Source: Chryseobacterium sp. VAUSW3
GTDB lineage: Bacteria; Bacteroidota; Bacteroidia; Flavobacteriales; Weeksellaceae
Direction of reading: 5' to 3'
Assembly: GCF_002205795.1 (NCBI RefSeq)
Contig: NZ_NIUY01000001.1
Span: forward strand, 682,001 to 746,000
DNA: 64,000 nucleotides
How positions within the stretch are numbered: position 1 is the stretch's first letter; the number at the start of each line of letters is the position of its first letter. The position numbers and the translations under genes are program-made. The notes beneath the pieces were generated by a model, which was given only the letters and a program-made list of their open reading frames with translations, did not search any database and had not been told where the DNA came from. Positions 10,228 to 18,149 of this stretch are shown one piece after another.

Positions 10228-10980
10228 ATGTTAAAGAAATTTTTGAGCCAGATCGGAGCTTACTTTCTCCTGCTGTCCAAAACAATAAAAAGACCACAGA
10301 AAACCTCGGTTTTCGGCAAACTCTTTATGAGAGAAATTCACGATCTTGGGGTTAATTCCTTCGGGCTAGTTCTCTTTACCTCCATATTTGTAGGAGCGGT
10401 AGTCGCCATACAGATGTTCAACAACTTTAAGGCGTCTACCTTCCCCATTCCGAACTCGTTTATTGGGTATGCGACCAAAGTAGTTTTGATCTTAGAATTT
10501 GCACCCACCATTATTTCTGTAATACTTGCAGGAAAAGTAGGCTCTTATATTGCCTCAAGCATTGGTACTATGAGAGTTACAGAGCAAATTGACGCGTTAG
10601 ACATTATGGGCGTAAATTCACCAAACTTCCTGATTTTACCTAAGATTCTGGCGAGCGTTATTTTCAATCCTTTGCTTATCGCAATCAGTATCGTATTTGG
10701 AGTTTGGGGAGGATATTTGGCAGGAATTGCCACCGGAAACTGGAGTAAAGCCGATTATATTACCGGAATACAAATGTACATGCCACAGCATTTTATTTGG
10801 TATGCACTCTTCAAAACTGCGGTATTTGCATTTTTAATTGCAACGATACCGGCATTTTTTGGGTATAATGTAAAAGGAGGTTCGCTTGAAGTTGGCCGCG
10901 CCAGTACACAAGCTGTAGTGTGGACCATTGTTTCCATTATTATTACCAATTTAATTTTAACCCAAATGTTCCTCAGCTGA
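10228..10980 (+). CDS. mlaE: MlaE family ABC transporter permease
   Basis: Inner-membrane permease of the Mla-type system that moves phospholipid between the membranes. It has 250 residues, five or six membrane segments and the conserved cytoplasmic GTMRVTEQIDALDIMGVN segment near 111-128 that couples to the ATPase. The stop codon overlaps the mlaF start (TGATG), so the two are translationally coupled. A TAATTTAG element just upstream resembles a -7 box. The MCE partner is likely the protein cut by the left window edge, which is an inference. Confidence 0.95.
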   Translation: MLKKFLSQIGAYFLLLSKTIKRPQKTSVFGKLFMREIHDLGVNSFGLVLFTSIFVGAVVAIQMFNNFKASTFPIPNSFIGYATKVVLILEFAPTIISVILAGKVGSYIASSIGTMRVTEQIDALDIMGVNSPNFLILPKILASVIFNPLLIAISIVFGVWGGYLAGIATGNWSKADYITGIQMYMPQHFIWYALFKTAVFAFLIATIPAFFGYNVKGGSLEVGRASTQAVVWTIVSIIITNLILTQMFLS

Positions 10981-11789
10981 TGATTGAAGTAAAAGATTTA
11001 AAGAAGAAATTCGAGGAGGTTGAAGTTTTAAAAGGCATCACCACAACATTCGATACCGGGAAAGTAAACCTCATCATTGGGCAGAGTGGTTCTGGAAAAA
11101 CTGTATTTCTCAAGAGTCTACTCAATGTTTTTCAGCCTACATCGGGAGAAATTCTATTTGATGGCAGAGACATCAATAAAATGTCCCGTGACGAAAAACA
11201 AATTCTCCGTTCAGAAATCGGAACGGTATTTCAGGGAAGCGCGCTGTTTGATTCGATGACGGTGGAAGAAAATATAACATTTCCGCTGGATATGTTCACC
11301 AATCTGTCATTCCGAGAAAAGAAAAGAAGAGTTTTTGAAGTAATAGGAAGAGTTCACCTCGAAAAGGCTAACAGAAAATATCCTTCTGAAATTTCAGGAG
11401 GTATGCAAAAAAGGGTTGCTATTGCACGTGCAATTGTAAACAACCCTAAATATCTGTTTTGCGATGAGCCGAATTCGGGACTCGATCCTTATACCTCCAA
11501 TATTATCGATGATCTTCTTATGGAGATTACCAAGGAATACAATACCACAACCATCATCAACAGCCACGACATGAACTCGGTGATGACGATTGGCGAGAAA
11601 ATTGTATACCTACGTCTAGGAATTAAAGAGTGGGAAGGAAACAAAGACATCCTGATTAATGCAGGCAATAAAAACCTGATCGACTTCGTTTATTCCTCAG
11701 AATTATTCAAGGAGCTGCGCGAGTACTTCCTTGAAACCAACAAAACCTCAATCGATAATATTGTAACAAAATCTAATGAAAACGAATAA
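10980..11789 (+). CDS. mlaF: MlaF-type ABC transporter ATP-binding protein
   Basis: ATPase partner of the MlaE permease. The 269 residues have Walker A GQSGSGKT near 33-40, the ABC signature SGGMQKR near 138, Walker B YLFCDEPNSGLDP near 157-169 and a switch histidine in NSHDMNS. I start at the ATG at 10980, which overlaps the mlaE stop by one base, and not at an in-frame start 60 bases upstream inside mlaE. The following beta-barrel gene begins 14 bases before this gene ends, so the three genes form one operon. Confidence 0.95.
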   Translation: MIEVKDLKKKFEEVEVLKGITTTFDTGKVNLIIGQSGSGKTVFLKSLLNVFQPTSGEILFDGRDINKMSRDEKQILRSEIGTVFQGSALFDSMTVEENITFPLDMFTNLSFREKKRRVFEVIGRVHLEKANRKYPSEISGGMQKRVAIARAIVNNPKYLFCDEPNSGLDPYTSNIIDDLLMEITKEYNTTTIINSHDMNSVMTIGEKIVYLRLGIKEWEGNKDILINAGNKNLIDFVYSSELFKELREYFLETNKTSIDNIVTKSNENE

Positions 11790-12399
11790 AATTCTTAGTA
11801 TCGCTCTATTGGGAGCTACTGTATTCGCCTCTGCGCAGGTAAAATTATCGGGACGCGCTAACTTACTTTTTAAGACTGATAAACCAACGTGGGAAAACAT
11901 CAGCAACACTGCAACCGGCGCTTATAATGATTCCGGTAAAAACAATGCAGGATTTAACTTTGGTCTTTCAGCTAAAGTAAATTTGCCACTTTCGCTTTTT
12001 TTAATGCCGGAAATCTATTACACAACTTTAAAATCTGAATTTATCGAACCTATATCTAACACTACGCTTGAGGTTAAAAGCAACCGTGTTGACGTACCTG
12101 TACTTTTAGGCTATAATGTGCTTGGTGACACGTTCGGTGTATTTGCTGGTCCTGTAGCATCCTACAACCTTTCTACCGATAATCAGTTTAATGATTTCAA
12201 AGAAAATGCAAAGAATGATTTTACGGTAGGTTACCAGTTCGGAGCTCAGGTTCAGTTGCAGAAATTTATTATTAACGGAAGATACGAGGGTGCGTTTACC
12301 GATGACCAGAGAGATTTCATTAATAATAACACCAATCAGACGATTCGCTACGACAGCCGACCCAGCATGCTAATCTTCGGTTTAGGATATCAGTTCTAA
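11776..12399 (+). CDS. Outer-membrane beta-barrel (porin family) protein
   Basis: A 207-residue secreted protein with a Sec signal peptide (about 1-20, ending near ASAQ) and alternating amphipathic strands typical of an eight-stranded outer-membrane barrel (PF13568-like). It ends in an aromatic residue (GLGYQF) as expected for BamA recognition. The start overlaps mlaF by 14 bases, so it is cotranscribed with mlaEF. It could be an outer-membrane partner of that lipid transporter, but this is inferred only from position. It is followed by a strong bidirectional terminator. Confidence 0.85.
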   Translation: MKTNKILSIALLGATVFASAQVKLSGRANLLFKTDKPTWENISNTATGAYNDSGKNNAGFNFGLSAKVNLPLSLFLMPEIYYTTLKSEFIEPISNTTLEVKSNRVDVPVLLGYNVLGDTFGVFAGPVASYNLSTDNQFNDFKENAKNDFTVGYQFGAQVQLQKFIINGRYEGAFTDDQRDFINNNTNQTIRYDSRPSMLIFGLGYQF

Positions 12400-12421
12400 G
12401 CTTAAAATTTCAAAATAAAAA

Positions 12422-12452
12422 AATCCTCAGAATCAGTAATTCTGAGGATTTT
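12422..12452. terminator. Bidirectional terminator between convergent genes
   Basis: AATCCTCAGAAT and ATTCTGAGGATT form a 12-pair stem with a five-base loop. T runs follow on both strands. It overlaps the last codons of the minus-strand gene that ends at 12433. Confidence 0.85.
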
Positions 12453-12750
12453 CATTTGATGTATTCTGTATTGTCTGTTGTCTAGCCAATTCTGCAGCCT
12501 GTTTTTCAAGATCTTCTTTTTCTCTCCGCAGCTGCTGAAGTTCTTTTCTTTTTTGCTCTTCCTTAAGCGCAGAACCTTTGCTTACATATCCAACAATCCC
12601 ACCGATGATGAGGCCGATTCCGATTCCTGCAAGAATTCCCATCAAACTGATCGGTTCAAACAGCTTCACGAATGAAAATTCGGGGAGCATATAATACAGC
12701 AGAAACGCCAGACCGAGGAGTAAAAACCCAATAAAGTGTAAATTTTTCAT
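12433..12750 (-). CDS. Small membrane protein with two helices and a coiled coil
   Basis: I do not recognise a named family. The 105 residues contain two membrane helices (about 5-22 and 34-60, the second glycine-rich like a GxxxG zipper: GILAGIGIGLIIGG) followed by a highly charged coiled coil (about 65-95, repeated EELRK-like heptads) and a polar tail. The layout suggests a small envelope scaffold with a cytoplasmic coil. It is monocistronic, between two hairpin terminators, and its 3' end lies inside the terminator stem shared with the opposing gene. Confidence 0.8.
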   Translation of the reverse strand: MKNLHFIGFLLLGLAFLLYYMLPEFSFVKLFEPISLMGILAGIGIGLIIGGIVGYVSKGSALKEEQKRKELQQLRREKEDLEKQAAELARQQTIQNTSNENPQNY

Positions 12751-12764
12751 AGTGTTAAATTAAC

Positions 12765-12801
12765 AAACCTTCCCAAAATTAATAATTTTTAGGGAAGGTT
12801 T
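12765..12801. terminator. Hairpin terminator after the M48 peptidase gene
   Basis: AAACCTTCCC pairs with GGGAAGGTTT across a 17-base AT-rich loop. It lies 20 bases downstream of the M48 gene stop (minus strand), also in front of the small coiled-coil membrane gene. Confidence 0.6.
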
Positions 12802-12820
12802 CATTTTTATTGGTAAGATT

Positions 12821-13627
12821 TTAAATTTTTCCGCCCGATACTTTGTAATATTCCAAAGCTTTTGGCAAATGTTTTTGCAAATCTGCACGTCTGCTTTCCG
12901 GACTTGGGTGTGTTGAAAGAAATTCCGGCGGGCGGTTTCCGGTTGAAGAGGCTTCCATTCTTTCCCAGAACGGCTGTGCCTGTCTCGGATCGTAACCTGC
13001 CATCGCCATTAAGTATAATCCCATTTCATCGGCTTCAAGCTCCTGCCCTCTTCCGTATTTCAAAAGCGCAACCTGTGCACCGATTGGGTAAACCTGCTGG
13101 AAGATCGCAGCCATCTGCCCGCTTGTAGCACTTCCTAAAATTGCACCGCCGTACTGCGCAACCATAGCCTGAGAAATCCTTTCGTTACCATGCCCGGCAA
13201 GTGCGTGAGAAATTTCGTGACCCAAAACCACAGCTAAACCTGTATCATTTTGAGTGATTGGAATAATTCCTGTATACACTGCCACTTTACCGCCCGGCAT
13301 TGCCCACGCATTGACTTGCTTATCATCAATCAGATTAAATTCCCATTGGTAATTTGTAATGTCAGCTTCTCTACCAATCCCTCTGTAATAGTTGTTCGCA
13401 GCATTTTTTATGCGCAAGCCCACATTCTGAACACTTTTTGCCGCAGTTGTACCTTTAACAACTTTTGCTTTAGAAATAACTTCCCTGTACTGCTGCACTG
13501 CCATCGCGCTAATTTCCTGATCGTTGGCTAACTGAAGGGATTTTCTCCCTGTAATCGGATTTGTTGTACACGCCATCATCATTAATGATAAAGCGCCAAT
13601 TCCTAAAAACTTATTTACTTTTTTCAT
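12821..13627 (-). CDS. M48 family metallopeptidase lipoprotein
   Basis: A periplasmic zinc protease of the LoiP/BepA-like M48C group, likely acting in envelope quality control. The product has 268 residues with a lipoprotein signal (LSLMMMACTT, lipid-anchored Cys near 22). The zinc site HEISHALAGH (HExxH) is near 139-143 and the third ligand glutamate lies in the GQELEADEMG motif near 203. I use the ATG at 13627; an in-frame start 75 bases upstream would put a charged stretch in front of the signal peptide. It is transcribed alone, divergent from the DUF4251 gene. Confidence 0.93.
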   Translation of the reverse strand: MKKVNKFLGIGALSLMMMACTTNPITGRKSLQLANDQEISAMAVQQYREVISKAKVVKGTTAAKSVQNVGLRIKNAANNYYRGIGREADITNYQWEFNLIDDKQVNAWAMPGGKVAVYTGIIPITQNDTGLAVVLGHEISHALAGHGNERISQAMVAQYGGAILGSATSGQMAAIFQQVYPIGAQVALLKYGRGQELEADEMGLYLMAMAGYDPRQAQPFWERMEASSTGNRPPEFLSTHPSPESRRADLQKHLPKALEYYKVSGGKI

Positions 13628-13702
13628 AGCTTTAATATTTCGATATAAATTCCTATTAACAATTTTTATTCCACAATTTTTTTTCAACTTTACAGTTCGC
13701 AT

Positions 13703-13710
13703 TATTTTTG
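13703..13710 (+). promoter_or_regulatory. -7 promoter box of the DUF4251 gene
   Basis: TATTTTTG, a full TAnnTTTG match, 22 bases before the ATG at 13733. Confidence 0.5.
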
Positions 13711-13732
13711 CTATGAACTTAGAAAAATCAAA

Positions 13733-14266
13733 ATGAAAAAATTAATTAATATTTTATGTGCAGCAGTTTTATTCATCCTGATGTACGCTTGCGCAGCAAC
13801 ACCAAATATGCCCTCCGAAAAAGTGGCAGCGTTATTAAGGAACGGTGAATTTACCTTTATGGCCGAACAGGCGCAACCCAGTAACTATGATGTGGTAAAT
13901 GTAATGAATTCTTTGCCAAGATCCAGTTCTTCCCGAATGTTAGATCTGGATTATGGCTACACCATTGTTCTTAAAAAATCTGAACTCCGTGTTGAATTGC
14001 CTTATTTTGGCAGGATGTACAGCCCAAGCTACGACACTGCAAATAATTCTTACCGGTTCACTTCTAAAGATTTTACTGTAAGTCAGCAAACAGGTAAAAA
14101 AGGAAGTACAGTTTACACTTTTCTTACCAAAGATCAGCCGACGGTCCGAAGAATCATAATGGAAGTTTTCAGCAACGGAAAAACTTATGTGTCGATCGAT
14201 TCGAATGACCGCACACCAATTTCGTACAACGGCTATCTTATGGAAAGCGAGTTGCCTAAAAAGTAA
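13733..14266 (+). CDS. DUF4251 lipoprotein
   Basis: A Bacteroidota envelope protein of unknown function. The 177 residues begin with a lipoprotein signal (MYACAAT, Cys near 20). The rest is the DUF4251 domain, with the characteristic YTIVLKKSELRVELPYFGRMY centre near 82-101 and a C-terminal strand-rich part with SYNGYL. No catalytic residues are known for the family. Its stop codon directly abuts the stop of meaB on the other strand, with no base between them, so the two transcripts must overlap or terminate within the opposing gene. Confidence 0.9.
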   Translation: MKKLINILCAAVLFILMYACAATPNMPSEKVAALLRNGEFTFMAEQAQPSNYDVVNVMNSLPRSSSSRMLDLDYGYTIVLKKSELRVELPYFGRMYSPSYDTANNSYRFTSKDFTVSQQTGKKGSTVYTFLTKDQPTVRRIIMEVFSNGKTYVSIDSNDRTPISYNGYLMESELPKK

Positions 14267-15250
14267 TTATTTCTTCAGCAGCTTCTCAACAAATCTTTTC
14301 GCTTCCGAACTTGGATTGGATTTCAGGTCGGAAGCATTTTTTTTATGCAGCTCGTAAGAATCTCCTGTCGATTGTTCTTCTTTTGCCTTCTGAAGAATAT
14401 ATTCCTGAACCCAGTAATCAAAACGTTTTTCTGCCTGAAGCTGGCGGGTTTTATCAAAACTTCCACTTTCCCGCTTCATCCGGATGAATTGATCAATCTT
14501 CTCATCCACTTCATTCAACCCAGTATTATGAAGTGCCGAACCGAGTAGAACCGGCACTTTCCAGTTTTTTTCTTTTGAAGGTAAAAAATGAAGCGCGCGT
14601 AACAATTCCAGTTTGGTGTTTTTGGCTTTCTGTCGGTTACCTTCTTCCACTTTATTAATGAAGATGATATCTACCATTTCCATAATTCCGCGTTTAATTC
14701 CCTGCAGTTCGTCGCCACCGCCGATAATCTTTAAGAACAAAAAAACATCAGTAATATCCGAAACCAACACTTCACTTTGGCCTACGCCCACGGTTTCAAT
14801 TAATATGGTATCGTATCCTGCAGCCTCACAAAGCATCATAGTTTCAAATGTTGTATTGGCTACTCCGCCTAGAAATCCAGAGCTGGGCGAAGGTCGTATA
14901 AAAGCATTTTCTTCTCTGGCCAGTTCTTCCATTCGGGTTTTGTCTCCTAAAATAGAGCCTTTATTGAGTGACGAACTTGGATCGATAGCCAGAACTGCAA
15001 CTTTTTTCCCCTTTTTTAAAAGCAGCCTTCCGAAGTTTTCAATAAAAGTAGATTTTCCTGCGCCCGGTACACCGGTAACACCAATTCTTACAGAATTTCC
15101 TGTGAAAGGCAAAATTTCTTTCAAAAGCTGTTCGGCCAATTCACGGTGTTCAGGCTTTTTACTTTCTATCAAAGTGATGGCTTTTCCGAGCAATCTTTTA
15201 TCGCCCGATTTTATTCCCTCAATAAGTTGTTCTACAGAAAACGTTTTCAT
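14267..15250 (-). CDS. meaB: Methylmalonyl-CoA mutase-associated GTPase MeaB
   Basis: A G3E-class GTPase that protects and reloads the B12 cofactor of methylmalonyl-CoA mutase. The 327 residues show the P-loop GVPGAGKST near 59-67, the DPSS switch region, the ETVGVGQSE motif near 153-161 and the GGGDELQGIKRGIMEM segment that is specific to MeaB. The base-specificity loop reads NKVEEGN where NKxD is common, which is usual for MeaB-like proteins only in part. Its client, the mutase large subunit, is encoded 46 kb away at 60.4 kb. Confidence 0.94.
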   Translation of the reverse strand: MKTFSVEQLIEGIKSGDKRLLGKAITLIESKKPEHRELAEQLLKEILPFTGNSVRIGVTGVPGAGKSTFIENFGRLLLKKGKKVAVLAIDPSSSLNKGSILGDKTRMEELAREENAFIRPSPSSGFLGGVANTTFETMMLCEAAGYDTILIETVGVGQSEVLVSDITDVFLFLKIIGGGDELQGIKRGIMEMVDIIFINKVEEGNRQKAKNTKLELLRALHFLPSKEKNWKVPVLLGSALHNTGLNEVDEKIDQFIRMKRESGSFDKTRQLQAEKRFDYWVQEYILQKAKEEQSTGDSYELHKKNASDLKSNPSSEAKRFVEKLLKK

Positions 15251-15387
15251 TTAACCAAAAATACAAATTCTTTCAGGATAATAACTTAAGTGGGGAATCC
15301 GACAGCGTCATTATTTTTGAATTTTTTGGTCTGAAGCCATTGTAAAGAGAATTTTGTTTATTTTTGAAAGAAACAAAGTATTTAAAT

Positions 15388-15696
15388 ATGAAAAGACCTC
15401 AAAACTTTACACGGATTACTACCATTTTTTCAGCAATTGCAATAATCGGCTTTTTAACTTCCTGTACGACAAAACCCGCCGTTACCGAAGGAACAAAAAC
15501 CATGACTGCAGAAAATCTGGCTTTAGGAAAAACACTTTTCGACAATTCATGCGGCAGATGCCATGATTTGCCGAGTCCTACTTCTCATTCCGCTCAGGAT
15601 TGGGTTGGAATTATGAACGCTATGGCACCAAAGGCAAAACTGAATGATCAGCAACACCAGCTGGTTTACGATTACATTGTATCCGTGAAAAAATAA
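15388..15696 (+). CDS. Small c-type cytochrome-like lipoprotein
   Basis: A 102-residue exported protein with a lipoprotein signal (LTSCTT, Cys near 27) and one haem-binding CxxCH motif (CGRCH near 57-61). A downstream Met (NAMAPKAKL) could be the axial ligand. The domain is short even for cytochrome c, and the AQDWVGIMNAMAP segment is common in Bacteroidota cytochrome c-like lipoproteins. I choose the ATG at 15388 over an in-frame TTG at 15364. The CsaA-like gene begins two bases after its stop, so the two are cotranscribed. Confidence 0.88.
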   Translation: MKRPQNFTRITTIFSAIAIIGFLTSCTTKPAVTEGTKTMTAENLALGKTLFDNSCGRCHDLPSPTSHSAQDWVGIMNAMAPKAKLNDQQHQLVYDYIVSVKK

Positions 15697-15697
15697 A

Positions 15698-16042
15698 ATG
15701 GATTTAAAACCTGAAATAACCTGGCGGGATTTCGAAAAACTCGATATACGCTGCGGAACGGTAATTTCTGTTGCCGATTTTCCGGAAGCCAAAAAACCAT
15801 CGTACAGACTAGAAATAGATTTTGGGACGCTTGGAATTAAGAAATCTTCTGCTCAAATTACTTCACTTTACCAAAAAGAAGAACTTGTTGGCAAGCAGAT
15901 TTTGGCTGTAGTGAATTTCCCAAAAAAACAAATTGCCAATTTTTTCAGCGAATGTCTGGTTTTGGGACTATATGGAGAAAACAAGGATGTTACACTTATA
16001 ACACCTTCGCTACCGGTTAAAAACGGTTCTATTCTAGGTTAA
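15698..16042 (+). CDS. CsaA-like tRNA-binding protein
   Basis: A 114-residue protein consisting of a single tRNA-binding OB fold of the CsaA/YgjH group. The markers are FEKLDIRCGTVISVADFPEA at the start, AKKPSYRLEIDFG, the QITSLY strand and the AVVNFPKKQIANFFSECLVLG core, which is also the signature of the C-terminal domain of methionyl-tRNA synthetases. CsaA is thought to act as a chaperone or tRNA-handling factor in the cytoplasm. It starts two bases after the cytochrome-like gene; that pairing has no obvious functional link. Confidence 0.92.
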   Translation: MDLKPEITWRDFEKLDIRCGTVISVADFPEAKKPSYRLEIDFGTLGIKKSSAQITSLYQKEELVGKQILAVVNFPKKQIANFFSECLVLGLYGENKDVTLITPSLPVKNGSILG

Positions 16043-16077
16043 ACCTATTGCACTTTTCTTAAATTTTAAAAATCTTC

Positions 16078-16779
16078 ATGATGATTCAGCATATTCCTTT
16101 AGAAAAAATCCTATTCCTGGATATTGAAACCGTTCCACAAGCCGGAAACTGGGAAGAATTGAATGAAACCGACCAGTATCTATGGGACAAAAAAACCAGA
16201 ATGCAGCGGAAAGAAGATTTCACTGCGCAGGAATTTTATAATGAAAGAGGCGGAATCATGGCTGAGTTTGGCAAAATCATCTGCATTTCTGTTGGTATTT
16301 TGGAAAAAAGTGAAAAACTGATGATTAAAAGTTTTTCAGGTGATGATGAGAGAAAACTGCTCGAAGAATTCGGCGAAATCTTCAATCATCCAAAACTTCA
16401 CGATGTAATTCTCTGTGCGCACAACGGAAAAGAATTCGATTTTCCGTGGATTGCAAGACGATTCCTGATCAACGGAATGCAGCCACCGAAACCCTTCCAG
16501 ATGTTTGGGAAAAAACCGTGGGAAATCCCGCACCTCGATACTATGGAGCTGTGGAAGTTCGGCGATTACAAATCTTTTATTTCACTGGAATTGTTGGCTC
16601 ATGTATTCGGTATTCCAACTCCAAAAGATGATATCGACGGCTCTATGGTTTCGTCAATTTACTATATAGAAAAAGACTTATTTAGAATTGTTCAATATTG
16701 TGAAAAAGATGTCTTAACTTTGGCAAATATTTTCCGGCGCATGCGACAGGAAGAATTGCTGGAACGTAAAACAGACTAA
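16078..16779 (+). CDS. PolB-like 3'-5' exonuclease
   Basis: A 233-residue ribonuclease-H-fold exonuclease of the predicted PolB-exonuclease-like family (PF10108-type). The acidic motifs are visible: FLDIETVPQ near 13-18 (ExoI), CAHNGKEFDFPWIARR near 119-131 (ExoII) and YCEKDVLTLANIF near 211 (ExoIII). The role in the cell is not defined; related proteins are thought to trim DNA or RNA ends. Two Met codons occur at the start (16078 and 16081) and cannot be separated. It follows the tRNA-binding gene by 35 bases. Confidence 0.9.
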   Translation: MMIQHIPLEKILFLDIETVPQAGNWEELNETDQYLWDKKTRMQRKEDFTAQEFYNERGGIMAEFGKIICISVGILEKSEKLMIKSFSGDDERKLLEEFGEIFNHPKLHDVILCAHNGKEFDFPWIARRFLINGMQPPKPFQMFGKKPWEIPHLDTMELWKFGDYKSFISLELLAHVFGIPTPKDDIDGSMVSSIYYIEKDLFRIVQYCEKDVLTLANIFRRMRQEELLERKTD

Positions 16780-16836
16780 CTTTTAAAATAAAATGACCTT
16801 TGCTGCGGTTTGCAGCCACGGTTGAACAATAGTAAA

Positions 16837-17163
16837 ATGGCTTTAACAGACGATCAGATCGCCGATATTGGCGAAAATATTATTAAAAATTTAAAAACCG
16901 TTTATGACCCCGAAATTCCCGTAGACATCTATGAACTCGGTCTTATTTACGATGTACAGATTTCGGACCAGGGTGCGGTGAAGGTAATTATGACATTAAC
17001 AACACCCAACTGTCCGGTGGCTGAAAGTTTACCAGCGGAAGTACGCGAAAAGGTTACCGAAGTTGAAGGCGTAACAGAGGTAGATCTGGAACTTACCTTC
17101 GAACCTGCCTGGAACAAAGACATGATGAGTGAAGAAGCACGCTTCGAACTTGGAATGTTTTAA
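16837..17163 (+). CDS. SufT-like (MIP18/DUF59) iron-sulfur assembly protein
   Basis: A 108-residue stand-alone DUF59 protein that assists Fe-S cluster delivery. The family motif YDPEIPVDIYELGLIYDV is near 24-41 and the single conserved cysteine is in LTTPNCPVAE near 66. The start at 16837 is preferred over an in-frame ATG-less extension because the encoded MALTDDQIADIG matches relatives. The gene is not within a suf operon here. It is followed by a strong hairpin terminator shared with the opposing OsmC gene. Confidence 0.92.
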   Translation: MALTDDQIADIGENIIKNLKTVYDPEIPVDIYELGLIYDVQISDQGAVKVIMTLTTPNCPVAESLPAEVREKVTEVEGVTEVDLELTFEPAWNKDMMSEEARFELGMF

Positions 17164-17170
17164 AAAATAA

Positions 17171-17194
17171 ATGCCGGAAATCTCCGGCATTTTA
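17171..17194. terminator. Bidirectional terminator between sufT-like and OsmC genes
   Basis: ATGCCGGA pairs with TCCGGCAT around an AATC loop, with T-rich sequence on both strands, in a 39-base gap between convergent genes. Confidence 0.85.
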
Positions 17195-17202
17195 ATTTCA
17201 TT

Positions 17203-17607
17203 CTACACTCCGTACTCAAAAAGTACCGTACGCTGCACATTTGGATGAATAGACAAAGAAACCGGACAGTTAAGAGCGGTATGTTCAATAAATTTCTTCT
17301 GTTCCTCAGTAAATGTTCCGGGAATTCTCACGATACAAAATATAGTTCCGATTCTTTTCGGTTCAGGATGGGTAGATTTTTTTAGTTCGCAAGTTGCACC
17401 GGTAATATCAATTCCTCTGTTCTTTCCTAAAACTGCTACTGCCATTAACATCGACTGGCCATAGGAAATACCGAAAATATCTGAAGGTGAAAAATATTCT
17501 GAAGTTCCCCCTTCCCTCAATGGTGCACAGGTAGTAATTTCAGCACCGGATTTAGCATGTTGGGATACGATTGTAAAATCTCCCGAATAAGTAATTGTTG
17601 AAGTCAT
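17203..17607 (-). CDS. OsmC family protein lacking the first active-site cysteine
   Basis: A 134-residue OsmC/Ohr-fold protein, the downstream member of a tandem pair with the gene at 17.7-18.1 kb. Family features are the SPSDIFGISYGQSMLM helix and the LNCPVSLSI motif near 112-120. OsmC enzymes use two cysteines to reduce hydroperoxides. Here the C-terminal one is kept (Cys114), but the N-terminal helix has Ser52 where the neighbour has Cys52. It keeps other cysteines (27, 73, 91) that are not in the standard site. Function may therefore be altered. Start by ATG at 17607; the upstream extension does not look coding. Confidence 0.9.
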   Translation of the reverse strand: MTSTITYSGDFTIVSQHAKSGAEITTCAPLREGGTSEYFSPSDIFGISYGQSMLMAVAVLGKNRGIDITGATCELKKSTHPEPKRIGTIFCIVRIPGTFTEEQKKFIEHTALNCPVSLSIHPNVQRTVLFEYGV

Positions 17608-17726
17608 AGCATTGCGTTTTTTATTACAATAAAGATAGCAAAATCTTTTTGGTATTTTACGCAAAAATGATATAAGTCACTGTAAATTAAAAATATAAAA
17701 CAAACATATCTACACTCCGTATCTTT

Positions 17727-18140
17727 TTATAACGGCTGATCCGGATAGTTAAAAGTGACAGATTTTTTCACTTCAGGGCTTAAGGTAAGTGCTACAGGGC
17801 AATTCATTGCAGTATTTTCAATAAAGGCCTTTTCTTCGTCGGAAAAGCTACCGTGAAAATATAAATCACAAACAATTTCTGCGATCTTTCTTGGTTTCGG
17901 ATTCATTATTTTCTGGAGTTCAGCATAAGATCCTTCAATATTAATTCCTTTATCTTTTCCTAAAATCGCAATGGTAGTGAGCATGCATTGTGCAAGGGAA
18001 GTTGCGCACAAATCGGTTGGCGAAAACACTTCGCCCTTACCGTGATTATCTGTAGGAGCATCGGTAAAAACTCTGGTTCCAGACTGTAAATGTTCAGATT
18101 CGCACCGCAAATCGCCGAGGTATGTTATTTTTGAGGTCAT
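17727..18140 (-). CDS. OsmC family peroxiredoxin-like protein
   Basis: A 137-residue OsmC/Ohr-fold protein predicted to reduce organic hydroperoxides with thiols. Both expected active-site cysteines are present: Cys52 in SLAQCMLTTIA and Cys114 in AMNCPVALTL. The HMG-CoA lyase gene ends nine bases upstream of the start region on the same strand, so lyase, this gene and the second OsmC gene may be one transcript, though 119 bases separate the two OsmC genes. The two paralogues share the same layout and length without gaps in the core. Confidence 0.93.
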   Translation of the reverse strand: MTSKITYLGDLRCESEHLQSGTRVFTDAPTDNHGKGEVFSPTDLCATSLAQCMLTTIAILGKDKGINIEGSYAELQKIMNPKPRKIAEIVCDLYFHGSFSDEEKAFIENTAMNCPVALTLSPEVKKSVTFNYPDQPL

Positions 18141-18149
18141 GAGCGTAAT

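Noticed and set aside
14613-15254. 213-residue open frame on the plus strand across meaB
   Set aside because: It is the antisense reading of a well-conserved GTPase gene without a start context or homology that I recognise.
16780-16836. GCTGC/GCAGC hairpin before the sufT-like gene as a regulatory element
   Set aside because: The stem has five pairs only and no T run or conserved flank; it is too weak to call.
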